This document shows, in pieces, positions 18,635 through 28,088 of a DNA stretch of 64,000 bases. Origin of the DNA: CALUOB01 sp944322305. Lineage in GTDB: Bacteria; Actinomycetota; Coriobacteriia; Coriobacteriales; Coriobacteriaceae. The stretch covers positions 2,170,001 to 2,234,000 of the forward strand of contig OZ007031.1 in the NCBI GenBank assembly GCA_963931605.1, given 5' to 3'. The notes under the pieces were generated by a model, which was not told the origin of the DNA, did no database searches, and saw nothing but the letters and a program-made list of their open reading frames with translations. The stretch's first letter is position 1. Every line of letters starts with the position of its first letter. A program made the position numbers and the translations under genes.

Positions 18635-19915
18635 CTAGAACGGGCGCGGCATGAGGGTGCCGCCGGCGTAGCGGGCGCGGATGGCGCGGTCGTCACCGGT
18701 GTAGATGAAGTGCTCTAGCCGCTCCAGCGGCGTGCGGGCGAGAAGCGCGTCCAGCTCGGCTGTGCGCTCGTCGCCGATCACCAGCGCGTCGCAGCGGTAG
18801 CCGGGCTCGAAGCTGCCGGAGGGCTGGCTGAAGCCGGCGAAGCCGCCCGGCGCCTTGGTGGCCAGGTAGAGGGCCTCGGGCACAGAGGCGGCGCGCTCCT
18901 CGGCGCAGGCGACCTGGCGCAGCTTGGAGGTACGCACGGCGCAGGCGACGTGCCGCGAAAGCGCAACGTCGCTGCCGCCGGCAACGTCGCTGGCCACCGC
19001 GCACGCTATCCCCGCGTCAAGCCAGCGCCTGAGCGGCATGATCCCGCTGGTGAGGTTGGCGTTGCTCTGCGGGGAGTGCGCCACGAGCACGTGCTTCTCG
19101 CGCAGCAGATCGACCTCGGGGCCGGTGAGCCAGATGGCGTGCGCCAGCACGGTGCGCCTGACAGGCATGAGGCCGAAGGCGTCGTACACGTGAGCGTAGC
19201 TGGGGGCGTCGGGATGCAGCTCGCGCACCAGCGCCACCTCGCTGCGGTTCTCGTCCACATGGGATTGAACGGGCAGCTGGTAGGTCTCAACCAGCCGGCC
19301 CAAGCCCTCCATGAGCTCCGGCGTGCAGGCAGGCACGAAGCGCGGCGTAGCGATGAACCCTATGCGGCGCAGCTCCTCGCGGCTGCGCTGCGCCAGCATC
19401 TCGGTTTGCGCCAGCGACGCGGCAGTGTCCTCGCGCAGCTCGTCGGGGGCGTTGCGGTCCATGTTGACCTTGCCCACCAGCCCCGAGAAGCCGGCATCCT
19501 CGGCCAGGCGCATCAGGTGCCAGGTGGCCTCGGCATGCACGGTGGCGAACGCGCAGAAGCGCAGCGTGCCGGCCTCCCACAGCGCGTTCAGAAACGCCCG
19601 GTAGGCGCGGTCGGCAAACGCGGGGTCGGCAAAGCGCGCTTCCAGCGGGAAGGTGTGGTGGTTGAGCCAGGGCAGCAGCTCCTCGTCCATGCCGATGCCG
19701 GCGTTCAGAAACTGCGGCGCGTGCACGTGCGCGTCGGTGAACGCCGGGATGACGAGCGCGTCGCCGTAGTCGGCAACAGGCTGGCCGACGCAGTCGGCGG
19801 GCAGCTCGTCAAAGACGCCGCGCACCGTCTCGCCGTCGGCAACGAGGTAGGCGCCCTCGCGCACTTCGACGCGCCCCAGCTCGGGCGTCCAGATCACGGT
19901 TCCCTTGAGGATCAT
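18635..19915 (-). CDS. guaD: Guanine deaminase (amidohydrolase superfamily)
   Basis: Guanine deaminase hydrolyses guanine to xanthine and ammonia in purine salvage. The 426-residue protein has the metal-binding DAHVHAPQF motif near the N-terminus, a central HVDENRSEV, the HAIWLTGPE histidine segment and SDVAGGSD, close to the T/SD-V-GGG loop of guanine deaminases. The C-terminal strand (RYAGGTLM) closes the composite domain. The start at 19915 is preceded by an AAAGGAA ribosome site on the minus strand; an upstream in-frame codon at 19951 is less likely. A PTS permease gene lies upstream on the same strand, separated by 216 nt. Related amidohydrolases cannot be fully excluded. Confidence 0.8.
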   Translation of the reverse strand: MILKGTVIWTPELGRVEVREGAYLVADGETVRGVFDELPADCVGQPVADYGDALVIPAFTDAHVHAPQFLNAGIGMDEELLPWLNHHTFPLEARFADPAFADRAYRAFLNALWEAGTLRFCAFATVHAEATWHLMRLAEDAGFSGLVGKVNMDRNAPDELREDTAASLAQTEMLAQRSREELRRIGFIATPRFVPACTPELMEGLGRLVETYQLPVQSHVDENRSEVALVRELHPDAPSYAHVYDAFGLMPVRRTVLAHAIWLTGPEVDLLREKHVLVAHSPQSNANLTSGIMPLRRWLDAGIACAVASDVAGGSDVALSRHVACAVRTSKLRQVACAEERAASVPEALYLATKAPGGFAGFSQPSGSFEPGYRCDALVIGDERTAELDALLARTPLERLEHFIYTGDDRAIRARYAGGTLMPRPF

Positions 19916-20131
19916 GCGGGTTCCTTTCGCACGTAAGCGGAGGCGGCGCACACGCGATGCGCCGCGCGGGGTATGCCGGGCAGCCAGGCGCCAAGGCGGG
20001 GGCGCCGTCGGGCCGTATGCGCTTTACCCGAAGGCTTCGCGAGGGAGCAAAGCCGCCGGGTAAAGCGCGTCGCCGCCGCGGGCAGGGCAGGACAAGCGCG
20101 CCCTGCCCGCCCGCGGCAAGCGACGAGGCGG
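19916..20131. other. Gap with two strong hairpins between PTS and guaD
   Basis: It contains a perfect 12-bp-arm inverted repeat, GCGCTTTACCCG (20019-20030) with CGGGTAAAGCGC (20057-20068), and a second GC-rich stem at about 20075-20117 (GCCGCGGGCAGGGC arm). Neither has a clear T run, but together they probably end or process the PTS transcript. Confidence 0.5.
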
Positions 20132-21451
20132 CTACGCCGCCTTGGCGGTGGCCACGGCCTCTTCGTCGCGCTTGACCTGGCTGCGTTCGTACACCTTGAA
20201 GAACGGGTAGTACATCGCAACGGTCAGCGGGATCAGCACCAGCGTGAACACCACGTTGCGCCAGTCCATGCTCGACAAAAACGCCTGCGCGAAGAACGGC
20301 GTGAACGACGGGTCGACGATGTAGCCCAGCCCGATCAGCCCCAGCGACTGCGCCAGGTAGGTGAGCGTGAGCGTCACGATGGGCGTCAGGATGAACGGGA
20401 CGGCGATGATGGGGTTGAACACGATCGGCAGGCCGAAGATGACCGGCTCGTTGATGCCGCAGATGCCGGGGATAAGCGCCAGCTTGCCCAGCGTGCGGTT
20501 CTCGGGCACCTTGGAGAGGATCATGAGGATGATGAGGCCGAGCGTGTTGCCCGCGCCGCCCATGACCGAGATGCGGTACATCTGCAGGTTCATAACATGG
20601 GTGAGCGCCTCGCCGGCGGCGAACTGCTCGGCGTTGAGGCCGGTCTGCGCCACGCCCAGCGTGAAGACGATGGGGAAGATGATGGAGGAGCCATTGACGC
20701 CGAAGATCCACAGCACCTGCCCCAGCGTCACCACCAGCAGGAAGCCCGGCAGGCTGTTGGCGATGTCGAGGCCGGGGGTGAGCGCCTGCATCACGGCGGC
20801 GGGGAAGCTCACGCCGAGCCCGGCGATGAAGCCCAGGTTGATGCCGTAGAAGATCACGATGTTGGCCAGGAGCGGCAGCAGCGAGCTCATGAACGTGGCC
20901 ACGGCCGGCGGAATGCTCGGCGGGAGGTTGAGCCGCATGTTGTGCTTGTCCATGAAGTGGGTGATCTCAACGGACAGGAGGCCGATGATGATGGCCACGA
21001 ACAGGCCGTCGGCACCCAGGTACTGGGTCTGGAGCGTGCCCTCGGCAACGGGGGTGGCCACCATGAGGAAGGTCACGAGCGAGATGATGCCGCTGTTGGC
21101 CTGCGCCAGGCGGTACTCGCCGGCCAGCGAGTAGGCGATGCCGAAGGCCGAGATCAGGCCGGTGAGGCCGAAGGTGAGGTTGTACGGCGTGGTGATGGCG
21201 TCGTAGTTGGCCACGGCCCAGTTCTTCCACGCGGCCAGCGCCTGCATGAACACGTTGGCGGTGGCGGGGTCGTACTGGTCCATGTTGATGGGCGGGTTCG
21301 CCGCGATGAGGAAGAACGCGCCGATGACCATGAACGGCAGGCTCAGGAACATGCCGTCGGAGATGGCTTGCAGGTGCCGCTCGCCGCCGATCTTCTCAGC
21401 GAAGGGCTGGACTTTGTCGTTTAAACGGTCGAGAAGAGAGGTGGTGCTCAT
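20132..21451 (-). CDS. PTS system lactose/cellobiose-family transporter subunit IIC
   Basis: This is a membrane permease for phosphotransferase uptake of a beta-glucoside or oligosaccharide; the substrate is not determinable. The 439-residue protein shows about ten hydrophobic segments and the EIIC signature region (ICGINEPVIFGLPIVFNP). It begins MSTTSLLDRLNDKVQPFAEK, with KIGGERHLQAISDGM typical of the cellobiose family (CelB/ChbC-like). The start at 21451 has AAAAGG upstream. No EIIA or EIIB gene is nearby, so it must borrow them from elsewhere. The stop is followed by strong hairpins. Confidence 0.88.
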   Translation of the reverse strand: MSTTSLLDRLNDKVQPFAEKIGGERHLQAISDGMFLSLPFMVIGAFFLIAANPPINMDQYDPATANVFMQALAAWKNWAVANYDAITTPYNLTFGLTGLISAFGIAYSLAGEYRLAQANSGIISLVTFLMVATPVAEGTLQTQYLGADGLFVAIIIGLLSVEITHFMDKHNMRLNLPPSIPPAVATFMSSLLPLLANIVIFYGINLGFIAGLGVSFPAAVMQALTPGLDIANSLPGFLLVVTLGQVLWIFGVNGSSIIFPIVFTLGVAQTGLNAEQFAAGEALTHVMNLQMYRISVMGGAGNTLGLIILMILSKVPENRTLGKLALIPGICGINEPVIFGLPIVFNPIIAVPFILTPIVTLTLTYLAQSLGLIGLGYIVDPSFTPFFAQAFLSSMDWRNVVFTLVLIPLTVAMYYPFFKVYERSQVKRDEEAVATAKAA

Positions 21452-21555
21452 AAAAGCCGCCTTTTCTTGTCGAAGGGGGTGGGGTTGCAAACGCGGTGGG
21501 CGAGAAGCGCGCGGCGGGGTTGGCGGGGCCGTTGCCGCCGGCTGCGCAGCCGCGT

Positions 21556-22218
21556 TTACGCCTGGATCGCGCTGAACTTGAACGCCGAGGCGATGACCTT
21601 GTCGGGGCTGTAGCGCTTCAGAAGCTCGCCGTACTCCTCGCGGTAGGTGTTGGACACCTCGGCCTGCGGGGTGACCTTGCACGCCACATTGAAGAAGTGC
21701 TCGGAGTCGCGGCCCATCTGCTGGCCGCGCACGGTGTGCTTGTCCAGGGCGTAGTCGGGGATCTCGGGGACGTAGCCCATGGCGAAGTTCTTGATCACGA
21801 TGTTCTTGAGGAAGTCCGTGGAGCGGTCCTTCTCGGACTCGCACAGGTAGCGGATCGCGTGGAAGAAGAACATGGCGCGGTCGGACTCGTTGTACTGGAA
21901 GGTTTGGCGCATCTGGTTGAGCGCGTTGACCAGCACGGCGGCCTTGGGGTTGCCCATGCCGATGTCCTCAACCGAGATGGCCAGCAGGCGCCGCCAGAGC
22001 TTCTCCTCCCAGGCCGGCGAGGTGATGTACATCTCGTAGGCGAACTCGCAGGCCGCGCGCTCGTCGCCGCGGCGGATGCTCTTCTGCAGCGCGGAGATAA
22101 CCTCGTCGCCGGGCAGGCCGTTGCGCGTTTTGCAGCGCGCCCACGGATCCTCTACGAAGGGCTGCGCGCCGCCGGTGTCGGCGGGCTCAGCGGCGGGGGT
22201 GACGTGCTCTTCTGCCAT
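21556..22218 (-). CDS. Stand-alone RarA/MgsA C-terminal domain protein
   Basis: The 220-residue protein contains DEVISALQKSIRRGDERAAC and, later, LLAISVEDIGMGNPKAA. These closely match the C-terminal oligomerisation domain of RarA/MgsA (YcaJ) AAA+ ATPases (ALQKSIRGGD..., SEDIG...). No Walker A or B motif is present, so the ATPase half is missing and this is not a working RarA. The start at 22218 (MAEEHV) was chosen for GGGAG five bases before; several in-frame ATG codons exist upstream. It precedes the PTS EIIC gene by 104 nt, so the two may form one transcript. Function is unknown; clamp- or fork-related binding is only a possibility. Confidence 0.6.
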   Translation of the reverse strand: MAEEHVTPAAEPADTGGAQPFVEDPWARCKTRNGLPGDEVISALQKSIRRGDERAACEFAYEMYITSPAWEEKLWRRLLAISVEDIGMGNPKAAVLVNALNQMRQTFQYNESDRAMFFFHAIRYLCESEKDRSTDFLKNIVIKNFAMGYVPEIPDYALDKHTVRGQQMGRDSEHFFNVACKVTPQAEVSNTYREEYGELLKRYSPDKVIASAFKFSAIQA

Positions 22219-22321
22219 GGGTGCTCCCATCTGTTCGGGCATGCCGGGCGGCATGCGGTTTGCCATGCGGTGCGGCGCCACGCGACCGCGCGGGCGCGTG
22301 GCCCAGCAGGTCGGACGAAAA

Positions 22322-22402
22322 AAGCACCTGCCCGCATAAGCCTCCACGTACGGCGCGCTGCGCGGCGAACCGAAAGTGGGCTGCTTATGCCGGCAGGTGC
22401 TT
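22322..22402. repeat. Long inverted repeat with 20-bp arms
   Basis: AAGCACCTGCCCGCATAAGC (22322-22341) is complementary to GCTTATGCCGGCAGGTGCTT (22383-22402) with one mismatch and a 41-nt interior. Read on the minus strand it would lie in the 5' region of the RarA-like transcript. Confidence 0.85.
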
Positions 22403-22507
22403 GGCTGATCGTGCGGATCTGCGTGCATTGCGCGGTTTTATGATGCCCGATGCATACTATACGCCAAAAATGGTTATTGCGCGCCATTTGATTTGGGTGT
22501 GCGCGGG

Positions 22508-22573
22508 ATCCAAGCAGATATTGCACATTTGCAGGTTGATTGACGGCCCAAACTGTGCAGGATCTGCTTGGAT
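22508..22573. repeat. Inverted repeat with T run (bidirectional terminator-like)
   Basis: ATCCAAGCAGAT (22508-22519) pairs perfectly with ATCTGCTTGGAT (22562-22573). Inner bases (ATTGCACA/TGTGCAGG) extend the stem, and TTTT follows on the plus strand. No plus-strand gene ends just upstream, so it may be an attenuator, a small-RNA terminator or a mobile palindrome. Confidence 0.7.
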
Positions 22574-22680
22574 TTTTGCCGCGCCGGCTGGTTGCCCGCC
22601 CGCTTGGTCTCTGCCGCGCCGCGCGGCTGCCCGCTCCTCGCGCAATGTAACGAATCCGTCATCGGTTGGGCGGGAAGCGC

Positions 22681-22714
22681 TGGTGGGTACTTTAGTATGG
22701 TAAAGTACCCACCA
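22681..22714. promoter_or_regulatory. Putative his operator 1 (perfect 14-bp-arm palindrome)
   Basis: TGGTGGGTACTTTA (22681-22694) and TAAAGTACCCACCA (22701-22714) flank a 6-nt centre. The core ACTTTA-N6-TAAAGT recurs upstream of hisD at 26485-26502. It sits 75 nt before the hisZG start and overlaps plausible -10 sequence. Inference: a histidine-responsive repressor binds both sites. Confidence 0.65.
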
Positions 22715-22788
22715 GATATGCCGAGGCGCCCGCCGCACGTTCCGTCTGCCCGCTGCGCGCCGTACTTATATAAGAGAAAGGTCGCACC

Positions 22789-24498
22789 ATGATCGCAGCT
22801 GCCCCGTGGGGTTTTCGCGACATCCTGCCCGAGGAGGCCCTGCTGCGCGAGCGCATTGCCCGCACCGTGCAGGACTGCTTCCAAGCCCACGGCTACCTGC
22901 CCATCGAGACGCCGCTGCTCGAGAACCGCGGCGTGCTCGAGGCCGGCGGCCGCATCGCCGACACGCCGCTGCAGCTCTTTGACGACGACGGCCGCCTGAT
23001 GGTGGTGCGCTCCGAGCTCACGCTGCCCATCATCCGCATGGTCTCGGCCCGCCGCGGCGCGCTCAGCTTCCCGCTGCGCGTGCGCTACCAGGGGCCGGTG
23101 GTGCGCGAGCAGCCGCGCCTTGCCGGCCGCGAGCGCCAGTTCATCCAGCACGGCGTGGAGCTTATCGGCGCGGGTGGCGCAGAGGCGGACGCCGAGGTGG
23201 TGGGCCTTGCCGCCGACGCCGCCGAGGCGCTGGCGCTGCCGGACTGGCTCGTGGTGTGCGGCAGCGTGCGGCCGCTCCACGCGGCGCTGGCCCACGTGGC
23301 CGACGCGCAGCTGGCTTGCGCGGTTATCGACTGCGTGCACGGCAACAACCTGGTCGACCTGGACGATGCCGTGGCGGAGGCCGAGGAGCGCGGCTCCTTG
23401 ACGGCCGAGCTCGCGTGCGCCTTGCGCGAGATCCCGCGCGTGCACGGCGGCGCCGAGGCGCTCGATGCCGTCGACACGCTCATCGCGTCGGCGGGCATCC
23501 TGGGCTCGGCCACCGAGGAGCTGCGCGCGCTCATGGCCGCCTTTGCCGAGCGCGGCCAGGCAGATCGCCTGCGCTTCGACTTCTCCATCATGAACTCGTT
23601 CGACTACTACACGGGCCTGCTGTTCAAGGTGTACGCCGCGGGCCAAACCGAGTGCGTGTGCTCCGGCGGCCGTTACGACTCGTCGTTCGACGCGGGCGGC
23701 GAGCCCCTGCCGGCGGCGGGCTTCGCGTTCTCGCTGGAGCGCCTTGAGCTTGCGATGCCCGAGGACGCTCCGCGCGCCTCCGCTGCGGGCAAGAAGAGCG
23801 ACAGCTACGGCGCGCGCCCGGCCTCCGTTTCCCCCGGCGTCCCCGCGCGCCCCGTCCGCCCGCTGCGCATCGCGGTGCCCAAGGGGTCGCTGTTCGCCGG
23901 GTCGGTGGATCTGTTTGAGGCTGCGGGCTTGGATGTGGCGCGGCTGCGCAACCCGGGGCGGCATCTCGTGGTGCCGGGCGGCGCGGACGTTGAGTTTGTG
24001 ATCGTGCGCGCCTCTGATGCGCCGGCGTTCGTAAGCTGCGGCGGGGCCGACTGCGGCATCTGCGGGCGCGACTCGCTCATCGAAGCCGACCTGGGGCTGT
24101 TGCAGCTGGTTGACCTGCGCTTCGGCGCGTGCCGCTTCATCGAGGCCGAGCCGGAGGGGCGCGCGGGGGAGGCCGAGCGCACCTACGCCCGTCGGGGCAC
24201 GCTGCGCGTGGCCACCAAGTACCCCAAGATCGCGCAGGGGTACTACGAGAGCCGCGGCATCCAAGCCGACATCGTGCAGCTGCACGGCAACATCGAACTC
24301 GGCCCCATCGTGGGCATGACCGACCGCATCGTGGACATCACCGCCACAGGCACCACCCTGCGCGAGAACCACCTGGTGGTGACCGGTGACATCCTGGAAT
24401 GCACGGCGCGGTTCTTTGTGCATCCCGGCCGCGCGCGTCTGGATCCGCGCGTGCGCGCGCTGGGCGAGAAGCTCGCCGCGGCGGTGCGCGAGGGCTGA
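22789..24498 (+). CDS. hisZG: Fused HisZ-HisG: ATP phosphoribosyltransferase regulatory and catalytic subunits
   Basis: This carries out the first step of histidine synthesis, joining ATP and PRPP. Residues 1-323 resemble HisZ, the HisRS-like regulatory subunit: PWGFRDILPEEALLRE, RYQGPVVREQPRLAGRERQF, FDFSIMNSFDYYTG, GGRYDSSF. After a 35-residue low-complexity linker, residues 358-569 are the short-form HisG: PLRIAVPKGSLF, GADCGICGRDSLIE, VATKYPKIAQGYYES and the PRPP loop DITATGTTLRENHL. Short HisG lacks the regulatory domain and needs HisZ, so the fusion places both parts in one chain. HisZ and HisG are normally separate proteins. Start ATG has AAAGG upstream. It is the first gene of the his locus. 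Confidence 0.9.
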   Translation: MIAAAPWGFRDILPEEALLRERIARTVQDCFQAHGYLPIETPLLENRGVLEAGGRIADTPLQLFDDDGRLMVVRSELTLPIIRMVSARRGALSFPLRVRYQGPVVREQPRLAGRERQFIQHGVELIGAGGAEADAEVVGLAADAAEALALPDWLVVCGSVRPLHAALAHVADAQLACAVIDCVHGNNLVDLDDAVAEAEERGSLTAELACALREIPRVHGGAEALDAVDTLIASAGILGSATEELRALMAAFAERGQADRLRFDFSIMNSFDYYTGLLFKVYAAGQTECVCSGGRYDSSFDAGGEPLPAAGFAFSLERLELAMPEDAPRASAAGKKSDSYGARPASVSPGVPARPVRPLRIAVPKGSLFAGSVDLFEAAGLDVARLRNPGRHLVVPGGADVEFVIVRASDAPAFVSCGGADCGICGRDSLIEADLGLLQLVDLRFGACRFIEAEPEGRAGEAERTYARRGTLRVATKYPKIAQGYYESRGIQADIVQLHGNIELGPIVGMTDRIVDITATGTTLRENHLVVTGDILECTARFFVHPGRARLDPRVRALGEKLAAAVREG

Positions 24499-24609
24499 GG
24501 CGCGGGCGGGCGCGCGGGGGCTGCGACGCGGCGGCGCAACGACGCGGCGGCGGGGCGGCAGGGCACTGGCGTGCGCCACTGCTTCCGCATGCATTTTCTA
24601 TCTATGGAA

Positions 24610-24682
24610 ACGTTCCGCATGCACTCTGTATCAGCTAGAAGCTAAAAATGGCCCGTTGCAAATACGGAATGCATGCGGAAGC
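24610..24682. repeat. Hairpin element D (GGAACGTTC family)
   Basis: TTCCGCATGCACTCTGTAT (24613-24631) pairs with ATACGGAATGCATGCGGAA (24662-24680), two mismatches. The loop GCTAGAAGCTAAAAATGG, then CCCGTT, matches the loops of elements A-C (pattern TAGAR...AAAA...GG...GTT). Confidence 0.7.
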
Positions 24683-24760
24683 ACGCAGCTGAGACGCGCT
24701 GCATGCGCAACGATGCCTGCAACTGGCAGCTGCCGCTTACGCTTGCGTTTTCTTCATCTT

Positions 24761-24842
24761 GGAACGTTCTGCTGGCAGTCTTTGTCGTCTTAGAAGGCAA
24801 AAACAGGCCTGTTGGAGGAAGAAAACGCTAGCGGAACGTTTT
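24761..24842. repeat. Hairpin element C (GGAACGTTC family)
   Basis: The left arm GGAACGTTCTGCTGGC and right arm CGCTAGCGGAACGTTTT surround a loop with CTTAGAAGGCAAAAACAGG, then CCTGTT. Upstream bases (CTTACGCTTGCGTTTTC) also resemble those preceding elements A and B (GTTGCGCTTGCTGTTATAC), so the homology extends beyond the hairpin. Confidence 0.7.
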
Positions 24843-25084
24843 GGGAGGAAAGTTCTACAAGCGCAAGGGTGTAGCAGAGAGCGGTGTCGCGCGGCTTGTT
24901 GGGCGGAGCGAAGGGTTGCCGCGTGGGCGCGGCGCTTCGGCGCTGCTGTGGCGCGCCTGGCGCGAATGCGGGATAATAGGCGGCACAGCGTGCGACGGGG
25001 CGCGCGCTTCTCTAGCAAAAACGATGTTCCGGACCGTGGGTTGTGGCGGGGTGGCTGCGGCATACGGGAGAAATGGGGCTCGGT

Positions 25085-26308
25085 ATGAGAAGGCGCGGCG
25101 GATCCCGTGGCGCGGGCGCAGCGTATGTTCGCGCGCGCGGCAACGGCGGGCGCGGAAGGCGGCGCAGCGGGCGCGTGTCGATGGTCGCCGGCGTCGCCAT
25201 GCTGGCGGTTGGTCTTGGCCTGCTGCTCTATCCTGCGATAACGGCGGCAATTGCCCAACATGACGTAGACGAGGCTTTGGCGGCCTGGCGCTCGGGCGCG
25301 GTAGACGGCGGCGACGCCGGAACCGTTGGCGAAACCGGCGCCGGTTCAGGCTCCAACGCGGCGGGCTCAGGCTCCGCGGACGGCGCGGTGGCTTCGGAGG
25401 ACACCGCGGCAAATGTCAGCGCCGACGCGTCCGCCTTTCGCAGCAAAGAGGGCGACGCCACCTACCAACAGCTCGTTGACTACAACGCGCGCGTGCTTGC
25501 CGGCGAGGGCGGGCAGATCAACGACCCGTTTGCCTTCAGCGGCAGTGACCTGGCCGAACTCGGCCTGCCGGACGGTATTATCGGCAGCATCTCCATTCCC
25601 GCCATGAGCGTGGAGATCCCGCTGTACCTAGGCGCTACAGCTGCGAACATGGAGTACGGCGCCGGCGTGGTGGCCGGCACGTCCATGCCGCTGGGAGAGA
25701 GCACGTCCAACACGGTGATCGCGGCGCACCGCGGTGGCTGGCACGGGTTGCCGATGTTTCGCGACATCGAGGACCTGCAGGTAGGGGACACGGTCACGGT
25801 GACCACGCCGTGGGACAAGCTCACCTACCGCGTGAGCGCATTCAAGGTGGTCTCGCCCGACGACACGGTCGCGGTGGGCATCCAGCCGGGGCGCGACCTG
25901 ATAACGCTGCTCACCTGCCATCCGTACGGCGAGCACCCGTCGCACCACCGCATCCTGGTGTTCTGCGAGCGCGTGCCAAACGACGAGGCCGAACAGGCGC
26001 CCGGCCCCTTGGCGGCGGCGATCTCGCAGATCGTGCCGGGCAACGCCGGAGACTCGCCGCTGCTTGCGCTAGAGGACGCGCTGCGCGTAGCGGGGCTGGG
26101 CATTTTGCTGGGGACCGGCATGTTTCTCGTGATGGATTCGGCGCGGCGGCGGAGAAGGGCGCGGGAGCAGCAGCGGCAGAAGCAGCGCCAGCGGTGTCAG
26201 CAGCAGGGGCCTGGGCTCCACCGCGCGGAGATGCGCGGACAAGGGTCGGTTCCCGCAGACGCGGACGGCGCAGGCGATCCGCCCAGCACGGGGCTGCACT
26301 TCAAATAA
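25085..26308 (+). CDS. Class C-like sortase, membrane anchored at both ends
   Basis: Sortases join LPXTG-type proteins to each other or to the cell wall. The roughly 407-residue protein has an Arg-rich start, a transmembrane segment at about 34-58, a Gly/Ser/Ala-rich region, the sortase domain with catalytic His in AAHRGGW (about 216), Cys in LLTCHPYG (278) and Arg in HHRILVF (289), then a second hydrophobic segment (about 336-351) and a basic, Gln-rich tail. The two membrane segments and TC-PYG motif fit pilus-type class C enzymes. No pilin or LPXTG gene is in the window. It sits between hisZG and hisD. The start is uncertain; GTG 25043 or ATG 25073 are alternatives. Confidence 0.8.
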   Translation: MRRRGGSRGAGAAYVRARGNGGRGRRRSGRVSMVAGVAMLAVGLGLLLYPAITAAIAQHDVDEALAAWRSGAVDGGDAGTVGETGAGSGSNAAGSGSADGAVASEDTAANVSADASAFRSKEGDATYQQLVDYNARVLAGEGGQINDPFAFSGSDLAELGLPDGIIGSISIPAMSVEIPLYLGATAANMEYGAGVVAGTSMPLGESTSNTVIAAHRGGWHGLPMFRDIEDLQVGDTVTVTTPWDKLTYRVSAFKVVSPDDTVAVGIQPGRDLITLLTCHPYGEHPSHHRILVFCERVPNDEAEQAPGPLAAAISQIVPGNAGDSPLLALEDALRVAGLGILLGTGMFLVMDSARRRRRAREQQRQKQRQRCQQQGPGLHRAEMRGQGSVPADADGAGDPPSTGLHFK

Positions 26309-26484
26309 GCGGAGCAGGGCGGGGCGTGGCGATGGGCGCGAGCGGCAGGACATGCGGCAGCATGACTCCCGCGCCCGTCTCCCTTGCTCAGTGAATTAGC
26401 GCCCCCATGCGCCGCTCCCCGCGCAACGCCCGAAAACGCTTGGTAACACCAGCCGCATCGCTTGCCGCCCCGTTTGAGTCAGTC

Positions 26485-26502
26485 ACTTTACCATGATAAA
26501 GT
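26485..26502. promoter_or_regulatory. Putative his operator 2 upstream of hisD
   Basis: ACTTTA-N6-TAAAGT repeats the core of the palindrome upstream of hisZG, including the 6-nt spacer. It lies 100 nt before hisD, implying that hisD starts a second his transcript with the same control. The flanks are less symmetric than in site 1. Confidence 0.6.
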
Positions 26503-26602
26503 ATGGAACCGTCGCAAGCCGCGCCGCCGCATTCCGGCGGCGCGTCATCCGCCCGCCTTCGCCCGCGCCGCGCGCCGGGCAAGCCATAAGGAGACGATGC
26601 CC

Positions 26603-28087
<1,485 letters not shown>

Positions 28088-28088
28088 C

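Larger units (their letters stand above)
22219..22788. other. Divergent intergenic region between RarA-like gene and hisZG
   Basis: This 570-nt region contains, in order: an inverted repeat with 20-bp arms (22322-22402), another with 12-bp perfect arms (22508-22573), and the putative his operator (22681-22714). Promoters for both divergent genes should be here, but no canonical -35/-10 pair stands out. Confidence 0.6.
24499..25084. other. Intergenic region with two hairpin elements before the sortase gene
   Basis: The 586-nt gene-free stretch holds hairpin elements D (24610-24682) and C (24761-24842), related to those around the nuclease-like gene at 17018, plus about 240 nt without recognisable features. 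No convincing promoter was found for the sortase gene. Confidence 0.6.

Noticed and set aside
24759..25261. Short overlapping open frames before the sortase gene on both strands
   Set aside because: Arg/Ala/Pro-rich translations typical of GC-rich non-coding frames, no homology recognised, and they overlap a hairpin element.
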